The notes under the pieces are model-generated. The model saw only the letters and a list, made by a program, of their open reading frames with translations, ran no database searches and was not told the DNA's origin. This document shows positions 31,161 through 42,378 of a stretch of 64,000 bases of DNA, one piece after another (within the stretch, counting starts at the first letter, position 1; the number at the start of each line of letters is the position of its first letter). The translations under genes and the position numbers were made by a program. This DNA is from Diphasiastrum complanatum (lineage: Eukaryota; Streptophyta; Lycopodiopsida; Lycopodiales; Lycopodiaceae), in assembly GCA_029204225.1 (NCBI GenBank), contig CM055094.1:15252928-15316927 (forward strand). Reading direction: 5' to 3'.

Positions 31161-34100
31161 ACACTTTGCTTGGATAGCTAATTTATCAAGTCTATCATCC
31201 GTGTTACATTAGACACACATCGCAGTGGATGAATCCGGTAGTATATTTTCAAGGAATGGTTTTAGTATTGTTTCTGACGCACTGGACAAGAAGAGAGCCA
31301 ACTAAGAAATGTAAATGCAAACCAGCAGACATTTCAGGGAAAAAAAAGTCAAGATTACATATAAACTTTCAGGCGAAGACTATGCCATTATAACCAAGTG
31401 CAACACAATGCATTGAGTTTGTTTGGGGACGACTGCCCTGATCATCTTAACATTGAGCAAAGCTCCAAGTCACCAAACCAATGAACGAGTCAGTGAGCTG
31501 TTTCTGCAAGGTTTTTGTCACAGTGCGACAGCAATTAAGTATGTGAGATCCACTAATAATCGCACTTTGACTATGACTAGAAGACCTCAGAAACTGAAAA
31601 CTAGGTCAATGTCCACTTAAGCACATATTTGAAGCCCTTGTAAGCTACAAGTTTCCACATTTTTAGATTCTAGGTTCTAACATCTTTCGGTCTCTAGCCA
31701 TCGTATAGCTCAGTTCCTTGATTATCATTCAGCTGAAGCCACACTAGCACCCCTGTTGATAATGCAGTCAGCAGGCCATCAGGTGCCATAAACACATACA
31801 CTAACTTAGCTGCCATACATAGGCACTCAACTCAATAATCATGTACTTTTTAGTTTACAAACACAAAGCAGCTAAGTTATATCTCCTAGAACTACGAAAG
31901 TGAGCACAGTTCTGCAGTTCCTCACAAACCAGCCCCTCCTTTTCAGAAACAACAGAATGAATTTCAGGTAATAGCATGTCTTAACCAAATCACCGGGGTC
32001 AGGTACCTCTCATCAACTTGCCATGTTCAGAGCCAGAATTTTATTTAACTTGAACGTGAAACTGCTGTTTCCAACTTATGAAAGGATGTGCCACACAAAC
32101 ATATTTAGCTGCAGAAACCGTTAACTACTGATTCTGCATCTTGATCAGAAAGTGAATAATAAGGCATGAACAAGTCCCACTTATCCCTTTTTCAATGAAC
32201 TGAGTCAACTTTTCCCTAACCACATCTTCTACATATATAAACAAATTAAGGCAATATAAGGTTAACTCAAAAGCTCTTCAAAGACTGTCCTTTCATGTGG
32301 AGCTAATTTTTCCAGGATCTTTTAGCTACCGGATAGCAAATTCCTAAAGATATGCCCCAAGCAAGAAATGGGACCATGTCCCTCGAGGTAAAAATGGCTT
32401 TTACAAAAGAACACCCTTTTTGTCCAGCTCTTCAGGTACTTCCAGTCAAACTCAAGCTAGAAAAAGCCCTAAAGATCTAGCAAGCACACAGAAATAAATA
32501 AGAAAGGCTCAATTGTGCTTCTTCTGAGTGGACGATCTAAACTTTGCAAGTTAACAAACGTTTTGATTGAACCAGGATCTACTATAATAAGTAAAATAAG
32601 TCATGTTCATCTAGGCTTATACTTTCAGCTCCCCTTCAAAAGCTGGAATCATCAGTAGGAAAATCTGAGTACCGGAAGAGTCTCCCAGATGGCTTCATTG
32701 GTCATGCTTTCCTCATCACTTGGCATCAAAGCTCTGCACATCCTGCAGCACCAAACATGTGCCACACTTGATGAAATCTTTAAAATAAGAAAATCACAGC
32801 TATGTCAGCTCTGTGCTGTCAAATACCCCAATGTAGTTTTGCTTACTATTACCTTATCCCAGTATATCTGTCTGGATTATCATTCAAATAACATCTAATC
32901 CAAAGCAAGGACAAATAGCACGTAAAATATGAAGTTTATCATATTTTTTCTTATAGTCCTATTAGTGGTGTGCTATAGGTACAAAACTTGACAGAAGAAG
33001 TACAAAAGTAAATTGCCAATCAAATATTAATCTTGACTAAGATATCAAGAGAGTGAAAAACAGTCTAGTTTGCAAGCCCTCTTACGAAGGAAGACTGCCA
33101 TAACGTTTTCACACAAGGAAGCTCTAGATCAGTAACTGAAACGAAGAAAAGACATTTTCTACTTACACTAAAAGGAGGCCACCTAGTCACTAGTGTAAGG
33201 AACACTACCAGAAGGTCTGGACCTTGCCAAACAGCTTAAGATTAGCCCAAGTGACTGAAAGTGTTAACAATGGACCCAGTGTAACTATTACTTTAAAGGT
33301 GCAGATGGACTAATGAGGTCCCAAGAAAGATCAAACATGAATAACAGCCACGATTACATGTCCATATCTCCCTTCTTCCCAACAAAAGAACTTTTCTCAT
33401 TGTCATCGATGTTTAGCAAGATTTGAAAACTGAAAGAACATGCAATTAAAACGCATAACAAGAAGATGCAGCAAAGGTTGTACATGTGAAGAATAAGCTG
33501 CAATTTCTTCTGAAGATATGATCGTAAAGTGTAGATCCCATTGACCCACAAGGGGTGTTGTGTGCTTGGGTTACACTTGCCCACGAAAGCCCAGCAGTTG
33601 TTCAATGAATAGGTCGAACCAGAGTCTCTGATAGACCCATATCAAATTCTCCTATGCACATAACCCTCTGAATGAATCCAAAAATGCCTCATCAAGGTTG
33701 CGACTTATAAGCAATACATATCAACAACAATATCCATTAAGTAAGGTTATACTGCTGATTCCAACAACTAGCTCAAAAGTACCACTACTGACTCGGTTAG
33801 CTGTGACAGATTAAGAAAACATTTGAATGTCTAGATGAGGGCCCAATTTCAAAGCACCACATTCAATCTGATTCTAAATCTATCCTAGGTCAATAAGCAA
33901 TTCTCACCGAGAAATCCTTATTTACCTAGCGAGTAATTGTTTCTATACAATTCTCTTACCGACTAGTTTATGCATGCCTATAAACTCAGTCCAAGGAACT
34001 CATTGAAGATCCACAGGATTAAAAACTTGCTCAAAGAAATAATGATCTCACACAAGGATTCACTACATAGCATAGTACTACATATTTCATCCAATCTGTA

Positions 34101-35136
34101 AACAACACTTTTTTAACTGAGAATCCTGTAACCCAATTAACTCTAAGAGAAAATATTTCTCAAAGAGTGCTATTTCGTAACCAAAATCTCAACCGGAGAT
34201 TATTTCAAAAGAATATATCGTTAGAGTGAATTACATCCCTTGGATCAACTCACTGATCCTAGTTCACACTAAGATCAAGCTTATCTCAACCTATAAGGAA
34301 CTAGTTTCAAAACACCAATAGAACTCCATAGTTATGATGCAAATCGATCGGATTTCTAATCAGTAACCTTTCTTCTACAAGAATGTTTTCTACTTTTTCC
34401 TCCCTTACATCTACTAGAGGTCCATAACATCCCTTAGAAGATTTCTTATAATATCAAAAATCCTATCCATCATGATTCTAAAAATGGGTCCCTCATCTAT
34501 ACATATTATGGATTCCTCCTGAAATCTATGCCATAGATAACTTCCTATCCACCTACCCCCCCCCCCCCCCCCCCCCCCCGCGCGTAATAGAACTTCACAA
34601 GTTTCTATTAGGCATCATATCCATCGAGATATGGCCTAGGAGAATTTTGCAAAGAAAATCTCGAAAATTAGGAAGAATCCTATCTACATGTGTTACATCA
34701 ATGTAACTTAATACAAGTAATGTCCGAACACATTTAGATAAATGACTTATCCAAAGATTTTCTTTGGTGGTGAAAGAATTCGTTACCTCTTAGTAAAATT
34801 GACCCGTATAATCAGAAAAGGATTATTGATTTTCTAGGGAAGAATTGGCATATATTAGGAAACAGCTTTATTAACCATTCATGTGACATCGTCCAAGGTC
34901 ATCGAGTAATAATTACCTTCCAAGTAATCACATGAATCCGGGTTAATTAGTGTTTGAGAAATTCACCAATATATTCTCAGAATAAAGAAATAGCTCGTAG
35001 GGTTCCCGGTTTTGTAAATTTCAGATATCCATAAGGGGTCATGACCAATATCTCAATTTTTCGACAAAACACCCTCTTGTGACCATTACTATTTGGCATC
35101 ATTTTAGATTTATGGCTTATTTCGGGTTTGAAAAAT

Positions 35137-35138
<2 letters not shown>
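31161..35138. other. long AT-rich stretch, nothing recognised
   Basis: About 4 kb with only short open frames of no recognisable family and no element ends. It contains a C24 run at 34556-34579. If a host gene is present in the window, its introns or UTR could lie here, but I see no supporting exon. Confidence 0.4.

Positions 35139-35195
<57 letters not shown>
35139..35195. repeat. (GA)n microsatellite, 3' tail of LINE copy L5
   Basis: Twenty-eight GA units abutting CTTTATTAATGTCTTTTCC at 35196, the LINE 3' terminus in antisense. Confidence 0.95.
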
Positions 35196-35198
<3 letters not shown>

Positions 35199-35400
35199 TA
35201 TTAATGTCTTTTCCATGCCAAAAGGCATATAAGACTAATGAAGTACATGTCACGTATGTGGTAACCACAGGAGAGTATAAAACGTCTCCAAAATTGTAAT
35301 AAAGAAAACATCTAGTACAAACTAAAACTAAAATAGACACGTGTGCGAGAGTGTGTGTGTGCATAATAATCATCTGTATCTATGTCAAGATGTCAAGGCT

Positions 35401-35433
<33 letters not shown>

Positions 35434-35590
35434 CGGTAAAAAGATGTAATGCGAGCCACAGCATGAGAAAGCACTGGAGCCTATCGGCGGCGTCTGTGAG
35501 CATGAGCATGTGTAGTAGTACGTCTCTGCGTAGGATGTATGGTGATCCTGGTAGTAACATGATGGTGAGAGGTACACTATCTCTGATCTC
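35196..35590 (-). mobile_element. LINE copy L5, 3' part (3' UTR and end of ORF2)
   Basis: Matches the 3' end of L3 from 3029 on, with about 200 bp of additional 3' UTR. Just inside the tail is a perfect 14-nt stem-loop (ATGCC TTTT GGCAT on the minus strand, 35215-35228), and a (GAT)11 run lies at 35401-35433. The fragment ends at the hairpin 35567-35624, where copia A LTR sequence begins. The 5' part of the same LINE probably resumes at 56757, in the same orientation. Confidence 0.7.
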
Positions 35591-35624
35591 TATGTATATG
35601 GAGATCAGAGATAGTGTACCTCTC
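35567..35624. repeat. perfect inverted repeat, 24-bp arms
   Basis: Arms 35567-35590 and 35601-35624 are exact reverse complements around a 10-bp spacer. The left arm is LINE sequence and the right arm leads straight into copia LTR sequence, so the palindrome marks a rearranged junction. Confidence 0.95.
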
Positions 35625-35758
35625 ACCCTCTCCCTCTTCTTCTTGTATATGGAGATTGAATGTCAGAAGGATCTTGAGAGGGCGCCTAACCCTCTCCCTC
35701 TTCTTCTTGTATATGGAGATTGAATGTCAGAAGGATCTTGAGAGCTTGATTTCCTACA
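35622..35758 (+). repeat. copia A 5' LTR, 3' portion only
   Basis: Ends TTGATTTCCTACA, followed by a primer site. The end matches the 3' LTR end at 56690-56756. A 66-bp segment (CCCTCTCCCTCTTCTTCTTG..) is tandemly duplicated (35625 and 35691). The 5' part of the LTR is missing up to the hairpin junction. Confidence 0.75.
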
Positions 35759-35771
35759 TGATATCAGAGCC
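35759..35771 (+). other. primer-binding site of copia A
   Basis: TGATATCAGAGCC directly follows the LTR end. It matches initiator-Met tRNA complement TGGTATCAGAGCC with one change. Confidence 0.8.
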
Positions 35772-36930
35772 ATGGATCTTCTATGCTTGATTTAGGGCGT
35801 CCTACCAAAAGAGATCGTCTTCACTTAGGGATCACAAAAATTCAGCATCTTTGCTGATTTTTTGGAGTGAAGATCCGTTCATGAACGGGCTATAACCGGT
35901 AGCCAAATGCTTACAACAACTTAATCTCCATCAAGGATAACTTCCTCTCCGAGGAGATTGCCATCTAAAGACATATGCACATAGCTTCTAATCTTTTGAT
36001 CATGCACATTACCCTCTCTTAATCGGTCAAGTCTAAACAAGAATCTGAATTATGATTCGTCAATCATAACTCATCGGATTTATATTCCATACTTGACAAT
36101 AAGAGAACATGAATATTACTATTCTTAGAAGACACATGAGTTGATCTAAAAAGTCCTTCCCACGAGGAAAGTTTCGGACTCATCCAACTCACTTACGATG
36201 CCTTTACAAGAATTGTAAACCTTCCGTTTTACAGGAGGGCGCCACACATCAAAGGAGATAATAGGATTTTGGGCCCCCAAAAATCAGTTGGTTATTTGCT
36301 GACTTTTCAAGTTGCAGGAAGGCACCATTAATTATCTTCTTCGGGGCTGCTTTTAGGTCGCCCACATCCGTGTAGGTTTATCCTACTTCCGTTGGTCCGC
36401 TGCTGCCCTATTTTTTAGATTTGCTCCTTTGCAGGAGGGCGCCCATCTACAAGCAATTTTTATCTTCTGATTTGGCTGAAAAATCAGCACCCTTGCTAAT
36501 TTTACAAAGTGAAGATTCACTTCTTCTTGCTTGTTTCCAGGTGTGGAAGAAGGCGCTTATTTTCTGTGATGATCCGATCACATTCCGAGGCTGAAAATTG
36601 GACAGCAAATTACCATTTGTAGGGTGTTTGCAACAGCCCTATCCGTGTGTGTATTGTTCACACTTTTTGGCAAGAAAGAAGGTTTCTGGAAAAAGCTTTG
36701 TTGGAGGCTAACCTAATTCTTTGCTTGCTGGTTTTTGAGTTTGTAATGCAATTTCAGGCTGAAATTTTCAGCACACAAGGCTTGTAGGAGGGTGAGTTCC
36801 TACATCCATCTAATGTGTGGTTTCGACACATTCCGGTGCTGATTTTTCAGATTTGATACTTGCTGGTTTTTGTGTCTTTTAAGGCACATTTAGGGTTTGA
36901 AAAAGTTTATCTTCTTGGTTGGTTTTTATG
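35772..36930 (+). other. copia A leader
   Basis: Non-coding leader of about 1.1 kb. A GCAGGAGGGCGCC-type motif recurs near 36233, 36317, 36434, 36547 and 36787, reminiscent of the repeated motif in the Ty3 leaders. Confidence 0.5.
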
Positions 36931-37390
36931 GCAAGAGATTTGGGAGCAATTCGTACTTGTTCGGGCGAAGATATGTTGGGGGGCACCAACTATTCTTCAT
37001 GGAGTTGCAAGCCGAGGTTTGGCATCGACGTGATGATCAAGCTCTTTCATTGATTTATCGGTAACAAGATCTATCTTATATCATTTGAGATTTTGCAGGA
37101 CCTCTAAAAGTGCTTGGGAAACACTTTTAAAGATGTACCGAATAAAAGATTCATCATCATGTTTTCTCCTCTCTACTTCATCCTCTTTGAAGGTAGAAGA
37201 GCAAAGGCATGCAAAGTTTGATCATTGTCTTTCTACAAGTACAAGTTTGCATCAGAATGTTGGTATGGTAGAGCATTCTTCTTCTCTTCAGCCATTTGTT
37301 GCAAATGACGGATGCATTAGTGAAGAACTTTATGAGCAAGCTTCTCAAGTTAATGTTTTGGAAAAGGCTGAAATCAAGCATTCTTTTTTC
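36931..37390 (+). pseudogene. copia A gag fragment
   Basis: From ATG 36931 the frame gives LGGTNYSSWSCKPRFGIDVM, the start of a copia gag, then stops and resumes as SAWETLLKMYRIKDSSS, the downstream gag helix region. Stops and shifts inactivate it. Homology ends near 37390, where GC-rich sequence of another element begins; the 3' end of copia A appears to resume at 55099. Confidence 0.65.
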
Positions 37391-38193
37391 AGGCGAACTG
37401 TCGGGTTTTTCGCCTTTCGGGAAAAAGCGACACTGTCGCCAAATGCCTTCCGGATAAAAGCGAAGCTGCCCTTGAAAATGCGACACTGCCCTTAAAATCG
37501 CGAAAGTGTCTTTATGGCAAAATGCGAACATCTACAACGTGAAGGCACTGCGGGGCAGAAGGCAGCTAATGCACGGAGGACAGCAACGGGAAACTAGAAT
37601 AAGTTTTAATTAAGCCTAGCATTTCTTTTCATTAGATCTTTTAACTTAATCAGTTCCCTGGATTGATCACATAAGAAGAGATCACAGATACAGACTAAGA
37701 CAGTCACGGACACAGAATAGACAGAACTGTAAAAGTTTGAGATAGCTCCAGAGTGAGTTGTATAGATTAGCAGTAGCTAGTCATATTATTCGTGAGAGAG
37801 AACATCTCTCTTGCGCCAACGCGCTGATCTGGGAAACAGACACACTCAAGAAAATATTGTAAATTCAACTCTAATAATAGAAGCGATTTCCTCAATGCTC
37901 TGTTCTATGATGTGTATGATCTGCAATATTGGAATGCATGCTAGCAGTAGATATCTTTCCGTTGTTGTTTTACTCAACATTATCTGTTGTTTACAAGTTT
38001 AATTTACACGGATCGTCAGAAGCGATCTGGGGCTTGAAAGAGAATTAGACAGCAGTCACTAGCAGTAGCTACTCCTGCCAAGTCGGCTCTATCCGGCCTT
38101 CATCTCCGGGAACGTCACAGACTCCCATCAGTGGTTACAGAGTGACCCTATTGCTCGGCCCTTGTTGGAGCCTGCTGTCTACATTCCCATCAG
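37391..38193 (+). repeat. probable copia B 5' LTR (start not fixed)
   Basis: This segment ends CCCATCA next to a primer site at 38194 and carries no coding region. The left limit is uncertain; a G/C-rich block of GCGACACTGTCGCC-like words spans 37395-37560, and the LTR may start only near 37600. No second LTR copy was found. Confidence 0.45.
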
Positions 38194-38206
38194 TGGTATC
38201 AGAGCC
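38194..38206 (+). other. primer-binding site of copia B
   Basis: TGGTATCAGAGCC, a perfect initiator-Met tRNA complement, one base after the presumed LTR end. Confidence 0.85.
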
Positions 38207-38263
38207 CTGAGCTCTATTAGAGCCGTCAGCTCTAATCAGAGCTCTACCTTATTCCTTCAAGCT

Positions 38264-39055
38264 ATGGCATCCATTAGCAGCATTCAATCAAAGATTGGCA
38301 CGATCCTTGACTCCTCAGGATTAAACTTCCTAGCATGGAAGGTGAACACCAGATCAACGAATCGATGGATATTGTATGGCACGGGAGACTGTATCACATG
38401 AATACAGTTGCTCTATACAACGCTAGCCGGAGCGGAGCATTCACTGGAGTCAATATCAAAGATGCAGCATGCTTGAAGTCCTGCGATGCCTGTGACAAAG
38501 GCAAGATGTCACGTATATCATTCACCAAGGATTCTTTCAGAACGAAAGAACTCCTGGAACTGGTACACTCTGACATCTGATGTGTTCTCCCTGGGAGGTT
38601 CAAAGTACTACATCACTTTTATTGATGACTTCAGCAAGTTTGCAGCTGTGTACTTTATCCACAACAAGTCAGAGGCCCTGGACAAATTCACAGAGTTCGT
38701 GAATTGGGCTGAGAAATGGACTGACAAGAAGGTGAAGCAGCTGAAAACAGAGGAGGAAAATATGTCTCCAAACGCTTTGCAGAATATTGTACCAACAAAG
38801 GCATACTTCACTTGAAGACTGCAGCCTACACACCACAGCACAATGGTGTGGCAGAGAGGAGAAATCGGACTCTCATGGAAGCTGCAAGATCCAAGATGGC
38901 CTATTCAAAGGCATTAAAATTTTTATGGGCTGAAGCAGTAGCTACAGCCAACTATCCAGAGTTGCACATACCACGCCACACGAGGTTTGGTGGGGCAACA
39001 AACCAAGTCTGACACATGTGCGCATTTTTTGATGCGTCGCATATGCCCACATTCC
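38264..39055 (+). pseudogene. copia B gag-integrase remnant with internal deletion
   Basis: ATG 38264 opens gag (MASISSIQSKIG ... LNFLAWKV) for about 25 codons. It is then joined directly to the gag-pre-integrase zinc site: WHGRLYHMNTVAL ... CDACDKGKMSR. The integrase core follows in broken frames: HSDI, YYITFIDDFSKFAAVYF and AAYTPQHNGVAERRNRTLME, which carry the D, D and E positions. WGNKPSLTH ends it at 39055, where the Ty3 element M1 is inserted. Protease and most of gag are deleted, and RT and RNase H are not found on the other side. It cannot function. Confidence 0.75.
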
Positions 39056-39414
39056 AGTTACAAGCTAAGATTCACTAGCTATGCTAGAAGGCATAACTTA
39101 AGCTAGAAAGCAGGAAAAGAGAATGCTTAAGGAGGCTAAAGAGGAGCAATCATCATAAACTGAATAAAGGAATACAATGCCGCCCTACTTATACCCTCTC
39201 CCTGAATCAAATGGAGGATTCAAAAAAGGGAGGGAAAAGGATTTGGAGGGAAAATAGTGCGCCCTCCCAATAGGAGGACCCCCACTCCAAATCAATGTGA
39301 CCAAGTCCTAAAAATATAACCAAATAGGGCCCAAGGCCAGTATATGAATAAAAAGGGCCCTTAGGCCTGCTAAAAGAATGGACGCGGCGAATGTAATGAG
39401 CCAAGTCCATAACT
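39056..39414 (-). repeat. 3' LTR of M1
   Basis: 359 bp, shorter and more diverged than the P1 LTRs, but with the same termini (AGTTATGGAC at 39414 and TGTAACT at 39056 on the minus strand). The purine tract GCAGGGGAG lies at 39415-39423. Confidence 0.8.
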
Positions 39415-39639
39415 CTCCCCTGCAGAAAAACAAAGCCCTCCACCGGCTAGCAAGCATAATGACTATCTAAAACAATAATGTAAGCATGCTAAATACTGAA
39501 AAATCACGAACTAATGGAAATGTTGATGGAGAGGACATAAGTCGTCACAACAGATACCCCAAAAGCATCATAACTGTGGAAAGCAAGTACTAAGCAAATA
39601 CGACAATAAAGAATAGTCATAGCTAGCCGAATCATGCAG

Positions 39640-40474
39640 CAGAGGGAACATCTACAATGACATCTGTAGTAGAGGAAAGAACTAAAGCCATGAGGGCTCG
39701 AGCCTGATCTGCCAATAATGGTGTATGATAAAACACATCAACAGGCTCCCAATTGGCCTCCTCAAGAGGATGACCATCCCACTATACTAAAAACTGAACC
39801 TGCCTGCGACGTCGACTATACTGAAGGCGAACCTGATGGATGGCAGCTGGCAAAAATGGGAACAGCTCTGGCTCTGTAGGAAATGTGAGATCGCGAGGAG
39901 CATCATCCTCAATGGCAGCTCGTAACAGGCTAACATGAAAGATATCACAAGCTCGTGTAGAATCAGGCAACTGTAACCGGTATGTAACAGGGCTGAGGCG
40001 ATCCAAGATACAATAAGGCCCATAATAGCGTGGTGCAAGCTCCTCAGTAGAAGCATGACCCCGAACAAAGTGAGGACGTGCAAAGCGTAACCGGAGGTAA
40101 ACCATATCACCAACCTGAAACTCAACATGACGGCGATGACGATCAACAGAAGTCTGATAGCGCTACTGAACATGCTATAAGTGAGTAGTAGGCCTAGCAA
40201 TACGCTCACGAGCACCGAATAAAAAAGAAGCAATGGTAACTGGTGTATCATCAGGAGGAAGAGGCACCCCTGGCAAAAGTGGAACATACCCATGAGCCAA
40301 TAAGAAAGGTGAAACTCCAGTGTTGGTACTAACAGAGCTATTATAGCTATACTCTGCCAAACATAAATGCTGGTCCCAATCCTTCCCGGAAGGAGAAACA
40401 AAATGTCGAACGTACTCAAGGATCCGATGAAGGACCTCAGTCTGCCCATCAGCAGTAGAATGATAAGCAGTACC
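39640..40474 (-). pseudogene. M1 integrase C-terminal part and chromodomain
   Basis: Open pieces: 40474-40175 with TADGQTEVLHRILE (the last catalytic Glu) and AEYSYNSSVSTNTGVSPFLL, then 40105-39782 with GPYCILDRLSPVTYRLQLP and FHVSLLRAAIEDDAP. A chromodomain follows whose FLVQWDG is interrupted by TAG (39783 region). TAG also replaces Gln codons at HLQ and HVQ near 40175 and 40165, compared with P1 and M2. It is clearly inactive. Confidence 0.8.
40470..40474. other. target-site duplication GTACC, left copy
   Basis: Five bases directly before the P1 5' LTR, repeated directly after its 3' LTR at 48241-48245. Five-base duplications are normal for Ty3 integrases. Confidence 0.9.
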
Positions 40475-40892
40475 AGTTTTGGACTCGGCTCAATACATTC
40501 GCCGCGTCCATTTACATTTACAGTTACTTTACTTTATGCATAAGCAGGCCTTGGGCCCTTTTTTATTCATTAGTGACATTCAGACTATATGGTTGGCCTT
40601 TGGCCTTATTATTCATTATTAGGCCATTTGGACGTATTACTGGAGAGTGGGGGCCTTCTTGCAGGGCGCACTATTATCCCTCCCAGTTGGGCCCTAGCCA
40701 CTGGAAGCTTCCTTTTAGGGCTTCCTCTTGGCTATAAGTAGGGAAACTGTGTCATTTGTCATTCAGCTGATGATATTGATCTCTCTCTTTAGCCTCCTTA
40801 ATCTCTCTCTTTCTTGCTTTCTAGGGTTAAGTCTTGCTTATGTGATGCTTTCATAGCTTAATTCTAGATCAGTTGTGGCTTTATTCGTAACT
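40475..40892 (+). repeat. 5' LTR of P1
   Basis: 418 bp, AGTTTTGGACTCGG...ATTCGTAACT. TATA-like CTATAAGTA at 40732-40740 probably drives element transcription. The same sequence recurs at 47823-48240, 51295-51718 (partial), 10264-10715 and, inverted, 25914-26331. Confidence 0.9.
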
Positions 40893-40904
40893 TGGTATCA
40901 GAGC
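40893..40904 (+). other. primer-binding site of P1
   Basis: TGGTATCAGAGC immediately follows the 5' LTR without a spacer, the initiator-Met tRNA complement. Confidence 0.9.
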
Positions 40905-41571
40905 ACTTTTTTGAGCACAATCTGGAATTTTTTCTTTGCTGCCTTGCCTTGCTCCTCCATCGTTGTTCCTACAGCTCCATTACCGTTTTGACAGCCCTGT
41001 TCCATCGCTGCTCCTTCCACTCCTTCCTGCCCAGCGTTCCCCCTGTTTTGTCCCCTCTTTTCTTTGCTGCCCAGCGCTCCTCCTCTTCCTTTCCATCGCT
41101 GTCCCTGCCTTCCGACCTATCACTTTCGTCTGATATTTTTCCAGTTTGCAGCCATCTTCCACAGTTAGTTCCCTGACTGTCCAACGCCATCCTCATCCAA
41201 AAACTACCCAATTCCGACATCATTTGCTATTCCAAACAGCTAAAATTCTTCAACCTGTAAATCGCTGCCTCAGCACTCCCAACTTGTCACTTTTGCCTTC
41301 TTTTTTTCTCCAATTCCAGCCATCTTTTACAGCTTATCAAAAGGCTGTCGCGCGCTCATTCTCCACCACATTTTCAGGAATTCTGACTTCGTTTACTCTT
41401 TCAAATTCACATTGTATCCCTGGCTGTCCAGCGCATTTTTACAGCTTCTCCATTGTTCATTGTTGTCTGTTTTTTTTTTCAGTTGTGATAATATTGGTTG
41501 TAATAGGCTAATTTGGGGTGACGACAAGAGTCCGCTCCCTCAAGCTTTCGTCTATTCCTTCCACTATCATT
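40905..41571 (+). other. P1 leader
   Basis: Non-coding, C/T-rich, with CTGTCCAGCGC-like motifs near 41032, 41077, 41175, 41345 and 41427. Nearly the same as the P2 leader at 51731-52342. Confidence 0.7.
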
Positions 41572-42010
41572 ATGGTCACATTCGTCTGGACCCTCATAAG
41601 GTTCAGGCCATCCAGGATTGGCCTATACCTACTGATATTCATCATGTTCGTATGTTTCTTGGGTTAGCCACTCACCTTCGTCGTCCAGTTCCTCATTTTG
41701 CCACTATCGCAGCTCCTCTTCATGCACTTTTGAAGAAGTCTCGTACTTTTCTGTGGACTCCTGATTGTCAGACAACGTTTGATACTCTTCGTCGTGCTGT
41801 TGTTGATGCTGCCGTTATGTGTTTACCACAGTTTGATCAGAAGTTTCTTGTTGAGACTGATGCTAGTAATGTTGGTTTGGGTGCTTTACTTCGCCAGTCA
41901 CAATGTATTATTGCTTATGAGTCGCGTCGTCTTCGCTCTTATGAGCAACGTTATTTTGTGCATGAGAAAGAGCTCCTTGCTATTATCTATGCTCTTAAGA
42001 AGTGGCGTCA
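41572..42010 (+). pseudogene. P1 RT end and RNase H start, fused to the gag start
   Basis: ATGG at 41572 is the gag start context of P2 (52343) but continues into HIRLDPHKVQAIQDWPIP, the RT thumb region of P2 at 54730. About 2.39 kb of gag, protease and RT is therefore missing relative to P2. RNase H follows: FLVETDASNVGLGALL and HEKELLAIIYALKKWRH. The frame is cut at 42010 by the nested chromovirus and resumes at 46048 with YLYRVPFDIITDHQSLRYL. Confidence 0.85.
42006..42010. other. target-site duplication CGTCA, left copy
   Basis: CGTCA before the chromovirus, repeated after it at 46043-46047. Removing one copy and the element restores the RNase H frame WRHYLYR. Confidence 0.95.
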
Positions 42011-42367
42011 TGTAATAGATCCTAACACCACAGTAGGGCAAACACTAACTGATCCACCCAACTTGCCTACTCCCTGATATAGAGTAAGCCCCTCCTAGCC
42101 CAGTGTGAGGACTGGTAGCATGCTACTGCCAAGTGTCGGCCACGTGGCACTGACGTGGCCGACTGCACGTCGAGACCCAACTGGGGGCCCTATCCTGCTG
42201 ACAGGGTCCCTAGGCTGTGTTAGGCCCGCCATGGCTATGGACCGTGCTGGGGCACACTACTCACACTGTCTTGCCCTGTTGGTCATGTACGCTGGACACG
42301 ACCCTGACTGTGGTATCTGACCTATCTGTGTTCTCTAGGGTTCGGCACTGGTTACGAGCTCGTAACA
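42011..42367 (-). repeat. 3' LTR of the chromovirus
   Basis: 357 bp, TGTAATAGATCC...CTCGTAACA on the plus strand. The purine tract (minus AAGGGGGAGGGAG) lies next to it at 42368-42380. Confidence 0.9.
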
Positions 42368-42378
42368 CTCCCTCCCCC

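Larger units (their letters stand above)
39056..40474 (-). mobile_element. Ty3 element M1, 3' part
   Basis: Minus-strand integrase C-terminal half, chromodomain and 3' LTR. The 5' part of the same element lies at 48241-51294. The two were separated by insertion of P1, shown by the duplicated GTACC at 40470-40474 and 48241-48245. The integrase reading joins correctly across the gap (DVQLLMGT on one side, AYHSTADGQTEV on the other). Left flank at copia B is ATTCC; the matching right copy is lost with the 5' LTR. Confidence 0.85.
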
